DNA of 64,000 bases from BOG-931 sp963761525. GTDB lineage: Bacteria > Pseudomonadota > Alphaproteobacteria > Rhizobiales > Xanthobacteraceae. Below, piece after piece: positions 33,120 through 41,905 of the stretch (positions are counted from its first letter, which is position 1; each line of letters opens with the position of its first letter). The DNA lies in the NCBI GenBank assembly GCA_963761525.1, contig CAVXHG010000008.1, positions 124,001 through 188,000 of the forward strand, in the 5' to 3' direction. The notes beneath the pieces are model-generated. The model was not told where the DNA came from. It saw nothing but the letters and a program-made list of their open reading frames with translations, and searched no databases. Made by a program: the position numbers and the translations under genes.

Positions 33120-33968
33120 ATGACGATCATCAATTCCCAGGTGCACGCCTACGAAGCCAACACGCCGAAGCGGCCGTGGAGCACGGTGCCGAACTGGCCG
33201 CCGCACGTGACCGGCGACGAAATGGTGGCGGCGATGGACAAGGTCGGCGTCGATGGCGCGATCTTCATCTCATCATTTTCGATGTATCGCTATGACGCAA
33301 GCTACGCGGTGGACGTGCAGCGGGCGCATCCGGGCCGGTTCGCGATCGTCAAGCCGGTCGACCCGGACGATCCGGCGGTGGATGAGGTCGTCGCCGAATG
33401 GAAACGCACGCCGGGCGCGGTTGGCATTCGCATCATGATGACGAAGGAGCCGGGGCGTGACCGCGATCCGACCGATCCGGGCTTCGATCGGATCGCACGC
33501 TCCGCCGTAAAGCACGACCTTCCGGTCAACTTACTGTGCTGGGGCAATATCGATGCCGGCACGACGCTGATCGACCGCCATCCCGATACGCGCTTCATTG
33601 TCGATCACCTTGGGATTTTGCAGCCGCGTACGCCGCCGGCTCCGCCGGAACCATGGGCCGATCTGCCGAAGGTGCTGGACCTTGCCAAGCGCAAGAACGC
33701 GGTGCTCAAGGTGAGCGGCGCCTGCACGCTCTCCAAAGAACAATATCCATACCCGGACATCTGGGATCCGCTGGCCCGCGTATTCGATGCGTGGGGTTTC
33801 GACCGCTGTCTGTGGGGCACCGACTGGACCCGTGCGTTCGCCGTCGTCAACTACGAGCAGGCCGTCGAGCCGTTCCTGAAAACCGACCGCCTGAGCAGCG
33901 GCGAGCGCGCAATGCTGATGAGCGGGGCAACGGCCAAAGCCTATCGCTGGGCGCCGAAGAAGGTTTAG
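33120..33968 (+). CDS. Amidohydrolase 2 family metal hydrolase
   Basis: A 282-residue TIM-barrel hydrolase of the amidohydrolase-2 type. It begins INSQVHAYEANTPKR where the family usually has D-x-H-x-H, so only one His of the first metal motif is kept. Later motifs are present: the GVDGAIFISSF strand, RFIVDHLGIL with a metal/catalytic His, and CLWGTDWTRA with the conserved Asp. Enzymes of this group hydrolyse lactones or decarboxylate aromatic acids (for example LigI- and ACMSD-like). The altered first motif suggests metal-independent lactonase-like catalysis; the substrate is unknown. Confidence 0.8.
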   Translation: MTIINSQVHAYEANTPKRPWSTVPNWPPHVTGDEMVAAMDKVGVDGAIFISSFSMYRYDASYAVDVQRAHPGRFAIVKPVDPDDPAVDEVVAEWKRTPGAVGIRIMMTKEPGRDRDPTDPGFDRIARSAVKHDLPVNLLCWGNIDAGTTLIDRHPDTRFIVDHLGILQPRTPPAPPEPWADLPKVLDLAKRKNAVLKVSGACTLSKEQYPYPDIWDPLARVFDAWGFDRCLWGTDWTRAFAVVNYEQAVEPFLKTDRLSSGERAMLMSGATAKAYRWAPKKV

Positions 33969-34046
33969 AATCGCTGCGGACTGTGCGTAGACAGGACCGT
34001 CGTGAGCCGATCTCGGAGTTACCGCGCAACTTGTTCGGGAGGTAGT

Positions 34047-35040
34047 GTGAAGGGTTGGTCGACAAGGGTTTTGCGCGCGCTCACTCTGATTTTTGCCGTT
34101 ATCGGTTTGGCCGCCGCGGTCATCGGTGCGATGATCGCCGTGCCGCTTACCCAGCCACCGGCATTGGAATCGATCCGCACCGGAGCCTTGGCGATCGATC
34201 AATCGGGACTGCCGGCCCTGTCATCATTCCTGGCCCGCGATGGTACTTCGCTGGCGTACAGGCTTTATCCTTCCGCCGGTGACACAAAGAATATTGCCAT
34301 CGTCATTCATGGCTCGGCAGGCAACTCCGTTGGCATGAATCAAATCGCCAAGCGCCTGGCTGCGGAAAATTTCACGGTCGTTGCACCCGATATTCGCGGC
34401 CATGGCGCGTCGGGAACACGGGGCGATATCGCCTATTACGGTGAACTCGACGACGATTTCGCAGACCTGCTGGCGAATTTACGGCGGCAGTATCCGCAGG
34501 CCCGTTTTTCGCTGCTTGGATTTTCGCTTGGCGGGGGTTACGCGCTACGGCTCGCGGCCGGCAAATTTCGCGACGATTTCGATCGTCTTGTTCTGCTGTC
34601 GCCCTTTCTCGGTCCCGATGCCGAATTCCACGCGCCAATCCGGAGCGTCGGCGCCATGGACGACCGTCGACATTTCGCAAATCATCGCGTTGTTTGTTCT
34701 GCACCGCGTCGGCCTTAGTTGCTGCGAAGCTTTGCCGGTTATCGCTTATGCGGTCGCACCGGACGCTCGAAAATATGTAACGCCGCAATATTCTTTCCGG
34801 CTGCTGTCGAACTTTTCGCCGCCACGCCGCCTCGACGCCGCATTTCACCGGCTTAAAGTTCGCACTACGATCATCGCGGGCGGTGCGGACGAATTGATGG
34901 TGCCGCAGGGATATGTGGACCTCGTGCGCGGCATCCAGCCTGCCATCGATGTTAAAATTCTGCCTGCCTTGGGCCATATGGACATGCTGCACGTTCCGGC
35001 CGCGATCGACGCAATCGCGGCCGCTTTTGCGCCGCCGTGA
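34047..35040 (+). pseudogene. Alpha/beta hydrolase, membrane-anchored, frameshifted
   Basis: A single alpha/beta hydrolase read in two frames. The GTG at 34047 has GGGAGG five bases upstream; an N-terminal membrane anchor (LTLIFAVIGLAAAVIGAMI) follows. The hydrolase domain shows IVIHGSAGNS (oxyanion region), VVAPDIRGHGASG and the nucleophile elbow LLGFSLGGGYAL, all before about 34637. The frame then shifts by one base, and the rest (WTTVDISQIIALFVL, TTIIAGGADELMVP, ALGHMDMLH with the catalytic His) continues to 35040. All three triad parts are intact once the extra base is removed, so error rather than decay is likely. Substrate unknown. Confidence 0.75.
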
Positions 35041-35066
35041 CTTAATCTTGGGCCGCAGGTGTTGTC

Positions 35067-35843
35067 TTAACGCAGCCAGTGATCGAACACCGGCAAGCTG
35101 ATGAGGGCCGCTGTGGCTATGATCAGGTAGGCCACGCGGCGGTAGTTTGCTTCCGACGAGCCGTGAAAAACCGTCGCGCCAATTGTCGTCGCAAGGAAGA
35201 ATGGAATGGCCAGCAGCAGCGCCATCACCAGCAGTTCCGGCGTGAAAAATCCCTGCCAGAAATAGATGACGATCGATATCGCGTTGAGGAAGATGAAGAA
35301 CGCCAGGAAGTTGGCGCGCAAGATGGCAACAGCCGTGGTTGTGCCGAGCCAGTAGATCAGCACGGGCGGTCCCGCGATCTGCACCGCGCCGGCGCTAAAT
35401 CCGGAGAACAGGCCGACGCCGATCGTGATCCACAGCTTCGGCCGGCCGTGATAGCGCCAGCCCGACATCAAGGTAGCCACCAACGCGAAGACCAGGGTCG
35501 CGATGCACCATCGCAGCGTGATCGGATCGATGATGCGCAGCGCCAGCGCGCCGAACGGTACCGAGATCGCTGCGGCGATCGACATCGGGGCAACTTCGCG
35601 CCACGTGCAATGGCTGAAAGCACGCACCGCGAAAGGCGCAGTACCGAACGTATCGATCAGGAGCAGTGTCACCGCGGCAAAGCGCGGGCTGTAAACCGAG
35701 GCGATGAGCGGCACATAGATTTGTGCCGACCCAAATCCCGAAAAGCCGCGCACGGCTCCGGCAAGCACGGCGATGCCGAGTGCGATCCAGAAGCGATTGT
35801 CGGCGATAGCGGCCGCGAACAGGGAGTATTCAGGAAAAGCCAT
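35067..35843 (-). CDS. TSUP (TauE/SafE) family membrane transporter
   Basis: A 258-residue integral membrane protein with about seven to eight hydrophobic segments, the first VLAGAVRGFSGFGSAQIYVP, a TauE/SafE signature, and the second half repeating the motif as GLFSGFSAGAVQIAGPPVLI. The family exports or imports sulfite, sulfoacetate, taurine-derived or other organosulfur anions. The ligand is not evident, but the sulfatase block some kilobases away makes a sulfur anion worth considering. The start at 35843 is preceded by a 14-base tandem repeat that includes its ribosome site. Confidence 0.88.
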   Translation of the reverse strand: MAFPEYSLFAAAIADNRFWIALGIAVLAGAVRGFSGFGSAQIYVPLIASVYSPRFAAVTLLLIDTFGTAPFAVRAFSHCTWREVAPMSIAAAISVPFGALALRIIDPITLRWCIATLVFALVATLMSGWRYHGRPKLWITIGVGLFSGFSAGAVQIAGPPVLIYWLGTTTAVAILRANFLAFFIFLNAISIVIYFWQGFFTPELLVMALLLAIPFFLATTIGATVFHGSSEANYRRVAYLIIATAALISLPVFDHWLR

Positions 35844-35845
35844 AA

Positions 35846-35880
35846 CTACCTTGGCATGGCTACCTTGGCATGACTGCCTT
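35846..35880 (-). repeat. 14-bp tandem repeat with AAGG sites and mini-ORFs
   Basis: Two exact 12-base cores (35846-35857 and 35860-35871, period 14) and a partial third copy lie just before the TSUP start. Read on the minus strand each core is ATG CCA AGG TAG, a three-codon frame that also contains AAGG. The copy nearest the gene supplies the ribosome site for its ATG. Confidence 0.8.
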
Positions 35881-35982
35881 GGGCGGGTCTCAGCACAACC
35901 CTATGGCACAAATTTATAAATAGAAACAACTATTGGTTGTGGCTATGCGGGCACGCCCGCGGGCGCTATCACGGACGCTCAG

Positions 35983-36501
35983 ATGACACGCGCGATTCGC
36001 ATTATTGGCATCGATCCCGGTCTCCGGCGCACGGGTTGGGGAGTGATCGAGATTGTCGGCAATCGGCTTGGTTTTCTCGGCTGCGGTTCGGTAACGACGA
36101 ATGACAAGGACGCACTTTCCGCGCGCCTGCTTACAATCCATGACGGCTTGATGCGGATTCTCGAGGAGTTCCGGCCGGACGAGGCTGCTGTCGAGCAGAC
36201 CTTCGTCAATAAGAACGCCACTGCGACGCTCAAGCTCGGCCAGGCGCGTGGCATTGCCATGGTGGTACCGGCAAGAGTCGGCGTGACGGTGGCGGAATAT
36301 GCGCCCAACCTGGTCAAGAAAAGCATCGTCGGCGCCGGTCACGGTGACAAGACGCAGGTCCGCATGATGATCGGCGTGCTGTTGCCCAAGGCCGATCCGG
36401 GATCTGACGACGCCGCCGATGCGCTCGCGATCGCGGTGACACATGCACATCACCGGCAGAGTGCAGCTTTTCGTGTGTCGTTGCAGGTCGCGGCGCGATG
36501 A
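35983..36501 (+). CDS. ruvC: Holliday junction resolvase RuvC
   Basis: A 172-residue RuvC. The RNase H-like fold starts RIIGIDPGLRRTGWGVIE with the first catalytic Asp; a catalytic Glu lies in DEAAVEQTFVNKNA, and the final Asp pair in DPGSDDAADALAIAVTHAH. Dimers cut Holliday junctions symmetrically after RuvAB branch migration. It is followed by a LysE-type gene that separates it from ruvA, an unusual insertion in a normally tight ruvCAB group. Confidence 0.96.
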   Translation: MTRAIRIIGIDPGLRRTGWGVIEIVGNRLGFLGCGSVTTNDKDALSARLLTIHDGLMRILEEFRPDEAAVEQTFVNKNATATLKLGQARGIAMVVPARVGVTVAEYAPNLVKKSIVGAGHGDKTQVRMMIGVLLPKADPGSDDAADALAIAVTHAHHRQSAAFRVSLQVAAR

Positions 36502-36558
36502 CCCGCGCTCGCGCTCACCGAATGACTACGTTACGGTCGCGGTATTCGGGGTGATTTG

Positions 36559-37173
36559 ATGGATATCACGGCTCTTTTGATCTTTGCCGGCGCCTTGCTG
36601 GTCGGCGCTGTCTCTCCGGGACCCGGCGTCGTGGCCCTGGTCGCACGGGTTATCGGTGGCGGCCCAGCCAGCGTTACGCCGTTCATCGTCGGCCTGATCC
36701 TCGGCGATCTGGTCTGGCTCGCGGCTGCGGTGCTTGGTCTCGCTGTGCTGGCGCAGACCTTTCATCAGGTCTTCGTGCTGATGAAATTCGTCGGCGCAGC
36801 TTATCTTCTATATCTTGCCTTCAGGATGTGGACCGCACCGGCCGAGGTGCATGCCGTCGCTGCCGAGCCGCAACAGCGCGGAACTGCCGGCTTGTTCCTC
36901 GCCGGCTTGTCGGTAGCGCTGGGCAATCCAAAAGTGGTTGGCTTCTATCTAGCGCTGCTGCCGAACTTGATCGATCTCGGTCGGATCGGCGTCCTCGGCT
37001 ATGCCGAGCTCGCCAGCCTATGCGTGCTGATTCTGACCGTGGTGTTCGGCACGTATGCACTTATCGCAGCGCGGACCCGAACGCTGCTTCGTAGCGCGCG
37101 GGCGGTACGCCTCCTCAATCGCACTGGCGGCGCACTGATGGCCGGCGCTGCCGTTGCGGTAGCCACGAAATAG
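36559..37173 (+). CDS. LysE/RhtB family amino-acid exporter
   Basis: A 204-residue inner-membrane protein with six hydrophobic helices. The N-terminal signature GALLVGAVSPGPGVVALVARV is that of LysE/RhtB translocators; further conserved parts are the MKFVGAAYLLYLAFRMW helix and GLSVALGNPKVVGFYLALLP. These proteins export amino acids such as threonine, homoserine or lysine using the proton gradient. It starts with an ATG (36559) directly after an in-frame TTG and lies between ruvC and ruvA on the same strand, seven bases before ruvA, so it is probably co-transcribed. Confidence 0.88.
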   Translation: MDITALLIFAGALLVGAVSPGPGVVALVARVIGGGPASVTPFIVGLILGDLVWLAAAVLGLAVLAQTFHQVFVLMKFVGAAYLLYLAFRMWTAPAEVHAVAAEPQQRGTAGLFLAGLSVALGNPKVVGFYLALLPNLIDLGRIGVLGYAELASLCVLILTVVFGTYALIAARTRTLLRSARAVRLLNRTGGALMAGAAVAVATK

Positions 37174-37179
37174 GCCGCC

Positions 37180-37797
37180 ATGATCGGCAAGCTCAAGGGC
37201 ATCATCGACAGCTACGGCGAGGACTTCGTCATTATCGATGTCCACGGCGTCGGCTATCAGGTGCATTGCTCGACCCGCACATTGCAGGAACTGCCGCGCG
37301 CCGGCGAGTCGGCAACGCTCTCGATCGAAACCCATGTGCGTGAGGATCAGATCCGGCTGTTCGGTTTCCAGGGCGACATTGAACGCGAATGGTTCCGGCT
37401 GCTGCAAACAGTCCAGGGCGTCGGCGCCAGGGTGGCACTCAACGTGCTCGGCACGCTGAAACCCGCCGACCTCGCTTCGGCGATCGCTACCCGCGACAAA
37501 GTCATGGTGGCGCGTACGCCAGGTGTCGGTCCGAAAGTCGCCGAGCGCATCGTCACCGAGCTTAAGGACAAGGCGCCGGCCTATGCCAATATAGATCCAG
37601 CGCTGGTGCAGCTCTCCGGCGCGCTCGACGAGAAACGTGCGCCACGGCCGGTGGCGGACGCCGTCTCCGCGCTGGTCAATCTGGGTTACGGACAGCCGCA
37701 GGCCGCCGCCGCCATTGCCGCGGCGTCTCGTAATGCCGGCGAAGGCGCCGAGGTGAGAACACTCATTCGCCTCGGCCTGAAGGAATTGTCGAAGTGA
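37180..37797 (+). CDS. ruvA: Holliday junction branch migration protein RuvA
   Basis: A 205-residue RuvA. Domain I starts MIGKLKGIIDSYGEDFVII; two helix-hairpin-helix motifs follow (LLQTVQGVGARVALNVLG and ARTPGVGPKVAERIVTELK), then an acidic-free linker and the C-terminal UBA-like domain (ADAVSALVNLGYGQPQAAAAI) that contacts RuvB. Tetramers hold the four-way junction flat while RuvB pumps DNA. Its TGA overlaps the GTG of the next gene by four bases. Confidence 0.96.
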   Translation: MIGKLKGIIDSYGEDFVIIDVHGVGYQVHCSTRTLQELPRAGESATLSIETHVREDQIRLFGFQGDIEREWFRLLQTVQGVGARVALNVLGTLKPADLASAIATRDKVMVARTPGVGPKVAERIVTELKDKAPAYANIDPALVQLSGALDEKRAPRPVADAVSALVNLGYGQPQAAAAIAAASRNAGEGAEVRTLIRLGLKELSK

Positions 37798-38231
37798 AGA
37801 AGCCGAAGGCTTTGAGCAAGGTGGATAAGGAATTGATCGAAGCGGCGACCGCTGCGATCAAACAACGCTATCGCGACGACTGGCAGGAGGTCGGCGCGGC
37901 ATTGCGCACGCGCTCGGGAAAAGTTTTCACCGGCATCAATCTCGATGCGTATCTCGGCCGCATGGCGGTGTGCGCCGAAGCGATCGCACTCGGGCGCGCT
38001 TTTGTCGATCTCGGCGATGACGGCATCGAACGGATCGTCGCGGTCCGCCATCCGCCGCCCTACGAGAAGGATCAGGCCATAAAGGTGGTGTCGCCGTGCG
38101 GCGCGTGCCGCGAATTGATCTTCGATTACGATCCGAAAGCGCTGGTGATCGTGCCGAATGGCAAAACCCCGGGTGTCGTGCCGATCGCCGACCTGTTGCC
38201 GAACAAATATAGCCGGGGAACGGAGCGGTGA
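37794..38231 (+). CDS. Cytidine deaminase-like protein
   Basis: A 145-residue zinc deaminase of the cytidine/blasticidin-S deaminase fold. The zinc motif is RMAVCAEAIALGRA (C-A-E with the proton-shuttling Glu) and VVSPCGACRELIFDY (P-C-x-x-C). GKVFTGINLDAYLG is the substrate loop. The usual substrate is cytidine or deoxycytidine, but the fold also covers blasticidin and other nucleobase deaminases, so the exact target is open. It overlaps ruvA and ruvB by four bases at each end, so translation is coupled with the ruv genes. Confidence 0.85.
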   Translation: MKKPKALSKVDKELIEAATAAIKQRYRDDWQEVGAALRTRSGKVFTGINLDAYLGRMAVCAEAIALGRAFVDLGDDGIERIVAVRHPPPYEKDQAIKVVSPCGACRELIFDYDPKALVIVPNGKTPGVVPIADLLPNKYSRGTER

Positions 38232-39277
38232 GCTCGATCCCGCAGAAGCTGGTTGCGCCCGAGCGTCGCGAAGAAGACGCGGCAGAAAGCTCGCTGCGCC
38301 CGCTGAAGCTGTCGGAATTTATCGGCCAAGAACAGGCACGCAAAAATCTCAGCGTGTTCATTGAGGCGGCCGGTGCGCGTCACGAGGCGCTCGATCACGT
38401 GTTGTTTGTCGGCCCCCCCGGCCTCGGCAAGACCACGCTTGCGCAAATCCTCGCGCGCGAGCTTGGCGTCGGTTTTCGTTCTACCTCCGGTCCGGTGATT
38501 GCCAAGGCCGGCGATCTCGCCGCGCTTCTGACCAATCTCGAAGAACGCGATGTGCTGTTCATCGATGAGATCCATCGGTTGAATCCGGCGGTCGAGGAAA
38601 TCCTTTATCCGGCGATGGAGGATTTTCAGCTCGACCTCATCATCGGCGAGGGACCGGCGGCGCGCTCGGTGAAGATCGATCTTGCCAAGTTCACCCTGGT
38701 CGGCGCGACGACCCGCGCCGGGCTCCTGACCAATCCGCTGCGCGACCGTTTCGGCATTCCGGTGCGGCTCAACTTCTATTCGGAGGCCGAGCTCGAACTG
38801 ATCGTCAATCGCGGCGCACGCGTTCTCAAGATTGGCATCACCCCCGACGGCTCGAACGAAATCGCGCGGCGGGCGCGGGGAACGCCACGCATCGCCGGAC
38901 GGCTGCTTCGCCGTGTGCGCGATTTTGCGTCCGTTGCCGGTGCGCCCGCGATCGACCGTGCGGTGGCGGACAAGGCGCTCGGTGCACTCGAAGTTGACAG
39001 CGCAGGCCTCGACGCCATGGACCGCCGTTATCTCTCAACCATTGCGATGAATTACGGCGGCGGTCCGGTCGGTGTCGAGACGCTTGCCGCCGCCTTGTCC
39101 GAGCCGCGCGATGCCATCGAGGACATTATCGAGCCATACCTGATCCAGTGCGGTTTTTTGCAGCGCACGCCGCGCGGCCGGCTGATGACCGGCAAAGGTT
39201 TCAAGCATCTCGGCTTGGCCGAACCGACGCGCGATCCCGGTCAGTTCGGGTTGTTTGCGGCGGAGAGCGATGACTGA
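38228..39277 (+). CDS. ruvB: Holliday junction helicase RuvB
   Basis: A 349-residue AAA+ motor. It shows RPLKLSEFIGQEQARKNL at the N-terminus, Walker A GPPGLGKTTLAQILA near residue 63, Walker B FIDEIHRLNPAVEE, sensor I LVGATTRAGLLTNPLRDRF with the arginine finger and a winged-helix C-terminus (EPYLIQCGFLQRTPRGR). Two hexamers pull DNA through RuvA-bound junctions. The GTG start at 38228 overlaps the deaminase stop. The C-terminal end overlaps the GFA gene by eight bases. Confidence 0.97.
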   Translation: MSSIPQKLVAPERREEDAAESSLRPLKLSEFIGQEQARKNLSVFIEAAGARHEALDHVLFVGPPGLGKTTLAQILARELGVGFRSTSGPVIAKAGDLAALLTNLEERDVLFIDEIHRLNPAVEEILYPAMEDFQLDLIIGEGPAARSVKIDLAKFTLVGATTRAGLLTNPLRDRFGIPVRLNFYSEAELELIVNRGARVLKIGITPDGSNEIARRARGTPRIAGRLLRRVRDFASVAGAPAIDRAVADKALGALEVDSAGLDAMDRRYLSTIAMNYGGGPVGVETLAAALSEPRDAIEDIIEPYLIQCGFLQRTPRGRLMTGKGFKHLGLAEPTRDPGQFGLFAAESDD

Positions 39278-39662
39278 AACCGTGGATCGGACTTACGAGG
39301 GCGGCTGTCATTGCGGACACGTACGCTTTCGCGTCACCGCCAATCTTTCGCGCGTCACCTACTGCAACTGTTCGATGTGTGCGAAGAAAGGCTTTCTGCA
39401 TCTCATCGTACCGCCGGAGCGCTTCGAGCTTGTCAGCGGCAAGGATGCGCTGACGACCTATCGCTTCAACACCGGGGCGGCGCAGCACACATTTTGTGCC
39501 ACATGCGGCATTCATTCGTTCTATGTGCCGCGCTCCGATCCCGACAAGATCGACGTTAATGTGCGCTGCCTCGATGGCGTCGATATCGAGGCGCTCGATA
39601 TCAAGCCGTTCGACGGTCAACACTGGGAACAGTCCATGGCCGGCCGGGTGCCGTGGAGATAA
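39270..39662 (+). CDS. GFA/CENP-V family zinc protein
   Basis: A 130-residue protein of the glutathione-dependent formaldehyde-activating (GFA) fold. It carries GGCHCGHVRFRV, YCNCSMCAKKGF and HTFCATCGIHSFYVPR, the three cysteine motifs that bind two zinc ions. In the founder enzyme they help form S-hydroxymethylglutathione; most members are uncharacterised. GGAGAGCG precedes the ATG at 39270, which lies inside the last codons of ruvB, so translation is coupled. Placement between ruvB and ybgC is seen in several rhizobial genomes (recollection). Confidence 0.88.
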   Translation: MTETVDRTYEGGCHCGHVRFRVTANLSRVTYCNCSMCAKKGFLHLIVPPERFELVSGKDALTTYRFNTGAAQHTFCATCGIHSFYVPRSDPDKIDVNVRCLDGVDIEALDIKPFDGQHWEQSMAGRVPWR

Positions 39663-39666
39663 CGCG

Positions 39667-40128
39667 GTGAATATCCCGCTAGACGGAGAGATTAAGGACG
39701 GACGCCACGTGCAGGTGGTGCGCGTCTATTACGAGGATACCGATTTCACCGGCATCGTCTATCACGCCAACTATCTGCGTTTCATGGAGCGCGGGCGGAC
39801 CAATTATCTGCGCCTCATCGGCGCCAATCATCGCGCGCTGTTCGAGGCGACTGAGAAGGAAGCTCCGGGTTTTGCGTTCGTCGTGCGATCGATGAAGATC
39901 GAATTTCTGAAACCGGCGCGCATGGACGACATCCTTCATGTCGTCACCGAGCCGGAGGAGGTGAAGGGCGCATCTTCGATCCTGTACCAGCGTGTCATGC
40001 GTGGCGACGAGGTGTTGATCGAAGCGGACGTGCGTGTGGCCTTTGTCAGCGGGGGCAGGGCGCGGCCGATTCCGAAACCGTTGCGTATCGCCATGAAAGC
40101 CGACCAGGATACTGCGCAACCTGGATAG
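39667..40128 (+). CDS. ybgC: Tol-Pal system-associated acyl-CoA thioesterase
   Basis: A 153-residue hotdog-fold thioesterase. The signature VYYEDTDFTGIVYHANYLRF with the catalytic Asp lies near residue 20, followed by MERGRTNYLR and FVVRSMKIEFLKPARMDD. YbgC hydrolyses short acyl-CoAs at the inner membrane and is linked to phospholipid metabolism. The GTG at 39667 follows GGAGA by several bases; longer upstream frames overlap GFA and are not real. In most proteobacteria tolQ follows immediately; here tolQ lies about 13.7 kb further on. Confidence 0.93.
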   Translation: MNIPLDGEIKDGRHVQVVRVYYEDTDFTGIVYHANYLRFMERGRTNYLRLIGANHRALFEATEKEAPGFAFVVRSMKIEFLKPARMDDILHVVTEPEEVKGASSILYQRVMRGDEVLIEADVRVAFVSGGRARPIPKPLRIAMKADQDTAQPG

Positions 40129-40174
40129 GAATCGGGTGGCTGTCGGCAGTCCGCACATTATATTAATGCCGATC

Positions 40175-40753
40175 ATGAGCGGATTGCAGTTTACATTATT
40201 CGAGACGGCGATCGGCCGCTGCGGCATCGTGTGGAGCGAGCGCGGCGTCGTTGCCGTGCGTTTTCCGGAGCGAGACGAGAACGCGGTCCGCGACCGCATC
40301 ATTCGGCGTTTTCCAGCGGCGGCGGACGCCGCGCCGCCGGAGACAATCCGGCGGGTGATCGACGACATTGTGGCCTTGCTCAATGGCGAGCCGCGTGACC
40401 TCAGCCACGTCGCAATCGATCTGGGCGATGCGCCTGACTTCAATCGCCGGGTCTATGACGTGGCGCGAGCGATACCGCCGGGCAAGACGCTGTCTTATGG
40501 CGAAGTGGCCGAGCGTCTCGGCGATCGCAATCTGGCGCGCGATGTCGCCCAGGCGCTTGGGCAAAATCCAGTACCGATCATCGTGCCGTGTCATCGCGTG
40601 ATGGCGGCAGGGCGGAAGACTGGCGGTTTCTCCGCGCCGGGCGGCGTGCAGACCAAGCTCAAGCTTCTCTCGATCGAAGGCGTTCAGCTTGAAGAAGAGC
40701 CGATGCTGTTCGACCGGCTGCCGCTGGTCGCGCAGCGTCGCCGAAGCAGCTAG
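40175..40753 (+). CDS. ogt: Methylated-DNA-protein cysteine methyltransferase
   Basis: A 192-residue alkyltransferase that moves methyl groups from O6-methylguanine to its own cysteine. The acceptor is Cys139 in IIVPCHRVMAAG; SYGEVAERLGDRNLARDVAQ is the helix-turn-helix that enters the minor groove with its Arg finger. The sheet domain precedes it (FETAIGRCGIVWSERG). In-frame ATGs at 40166 and 40175 are both possible starts. The final 25 residues extend past the usual end. It lies at the edge of the accessory block, convergent with a porin-like gene. Confidence 0.9.
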   Translation: MSGLQFTLFETAIGRCGIVWSERGVVAVRFPERDENAVRDRIIRRFPAAADAAPPETIRRVIDDIVALLNGEPRDLSHVAIDLGDAPDFNRRVYDVARAIPPGKTLSYGEVAERLGDRNLARDVAQALGQNPVPIIVPCHRVMAAGRKTGGFSAPGGVQTKLKLLSIEGVQLEEEPMLFDRLPLVAQRRRSS

Positions 40754-40764
40754 CCCCGCGATCG

Positions 40765-41857
40765 TTATCGCGGCGGTGCCTTTGTCACCATGGACGGCGG
40801 TGTGCTCTCTGCCGCCGGCGGGCTCGGCGAGAACGCGAGCGTCACCCATGCGTTAAAGCCGGAGGGACGGTTGACGGCGTCGAATTCCCAATAGCTCTTG
40901 AAGTTAAGATAGGTCTGGAAAGACGCGCCCGGGAAGATAAGACCGAGCTGCGGTCCGGCGGCCGCAACGCGCGACTCGAACGGACACAACGAGGGCAGGC
41001 AGCCGCTATCGGACGTGAACTGGTCGTAGACATACCCGACCGCGCCGACGAACAGTCGTCTTGGTCAGGAAGTGCGATGCACCCCAATCGAGATGCCAAT
41101 CGATGCCATTCTGATAACCCGTGCTGGGATTGACGAGGTTGTAGGTCAGTCCAGTGACGGCTGAAAACTCGTTGCCGGTTTTCGGATTGAAATAAGTGTA
41201 GCCGACACCGCTATCGACGGCGCCGTGGCCGATACCGATATTGGCGAGGTTGCTGCTGTTGTACGTTCCGATGGGGATGTCGCCGGTCGCATAGACCATC
41301 CAGTTATTGACGCCGTCGTGCCACTTCAGCGTCGCCAGTGGGTAGAGATCGCTGAATCCATCGCGGCCGTCATCGATACCGCCTTGCCGGTTTAAGACGC
41401 CACCGCCCGGCCCGGTAACGGTCAGCGTGCCGTCCAGCCCAACGACGCTTCGCCCGACGGCCTCGGTAACGCCGAGGGCCAATTGGCCGCCGAAGACTGG
41501 AGTTGCGAAGGTGTACGACGGCGCGACAAAAACGAGATCGGGCGTGGCCTTTATGGTGGCGTTGAGATTGACAGCGACGTTGCCGGTGAACTTGCCGAGC
41601 GTCACTTCGCGCGAAGCGGCGACAGCGCCGCTGCCGCTAACCGACGTGTAGTAGTTGACGATACCGACCGCCCAGCCGGGCACGCCGGGCGCTGCGGCGA
41701 GACTGCCGAACTGTCCGGGTAGCCAGAAACTGACTCCGCCTTCGTCGGCGCGCGCGCCGTCCGGCATCGCCGCCATAACGCCAGCCATCGCGATCGCTGC
41801 GGCGAACCGCAACCCTGACCTGCCGGCCGTGACTGTTATTGAAGCGTTTCCCAGCAT
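40765..41857 (-). pseudogene. SphA-type phenol-pathway porin-like protein, frameshifted
   Basis: An outer-membrane beta-barrel-like protein of the MetA-pathway/SphA group (PF13557 type). It has a signal peptide (FAAAIAMAGVMAAMPDGARA) and amphipathic strands such as VAVNLNATIKATPDLVFVAP, ending LNFKSYWEFDAVNR and NAWVTLAFSPSP. The frame shifts by one base near 41053: before it TKTT, after it FVGAVGYVYDQFTSDSG in the next frame. Dropping one base joins both into about 363 residues. The group probably moves hydrophobic substrates across the outer membrane. It is the last gene of the sulfatase-block strand. Confidence 0.75.
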
Positions 41858-41905
41858 CGTCGCCTCCCTTGACTATCGCCAGCGGGACTCGTGCTTGCCG
41901 CAAGT

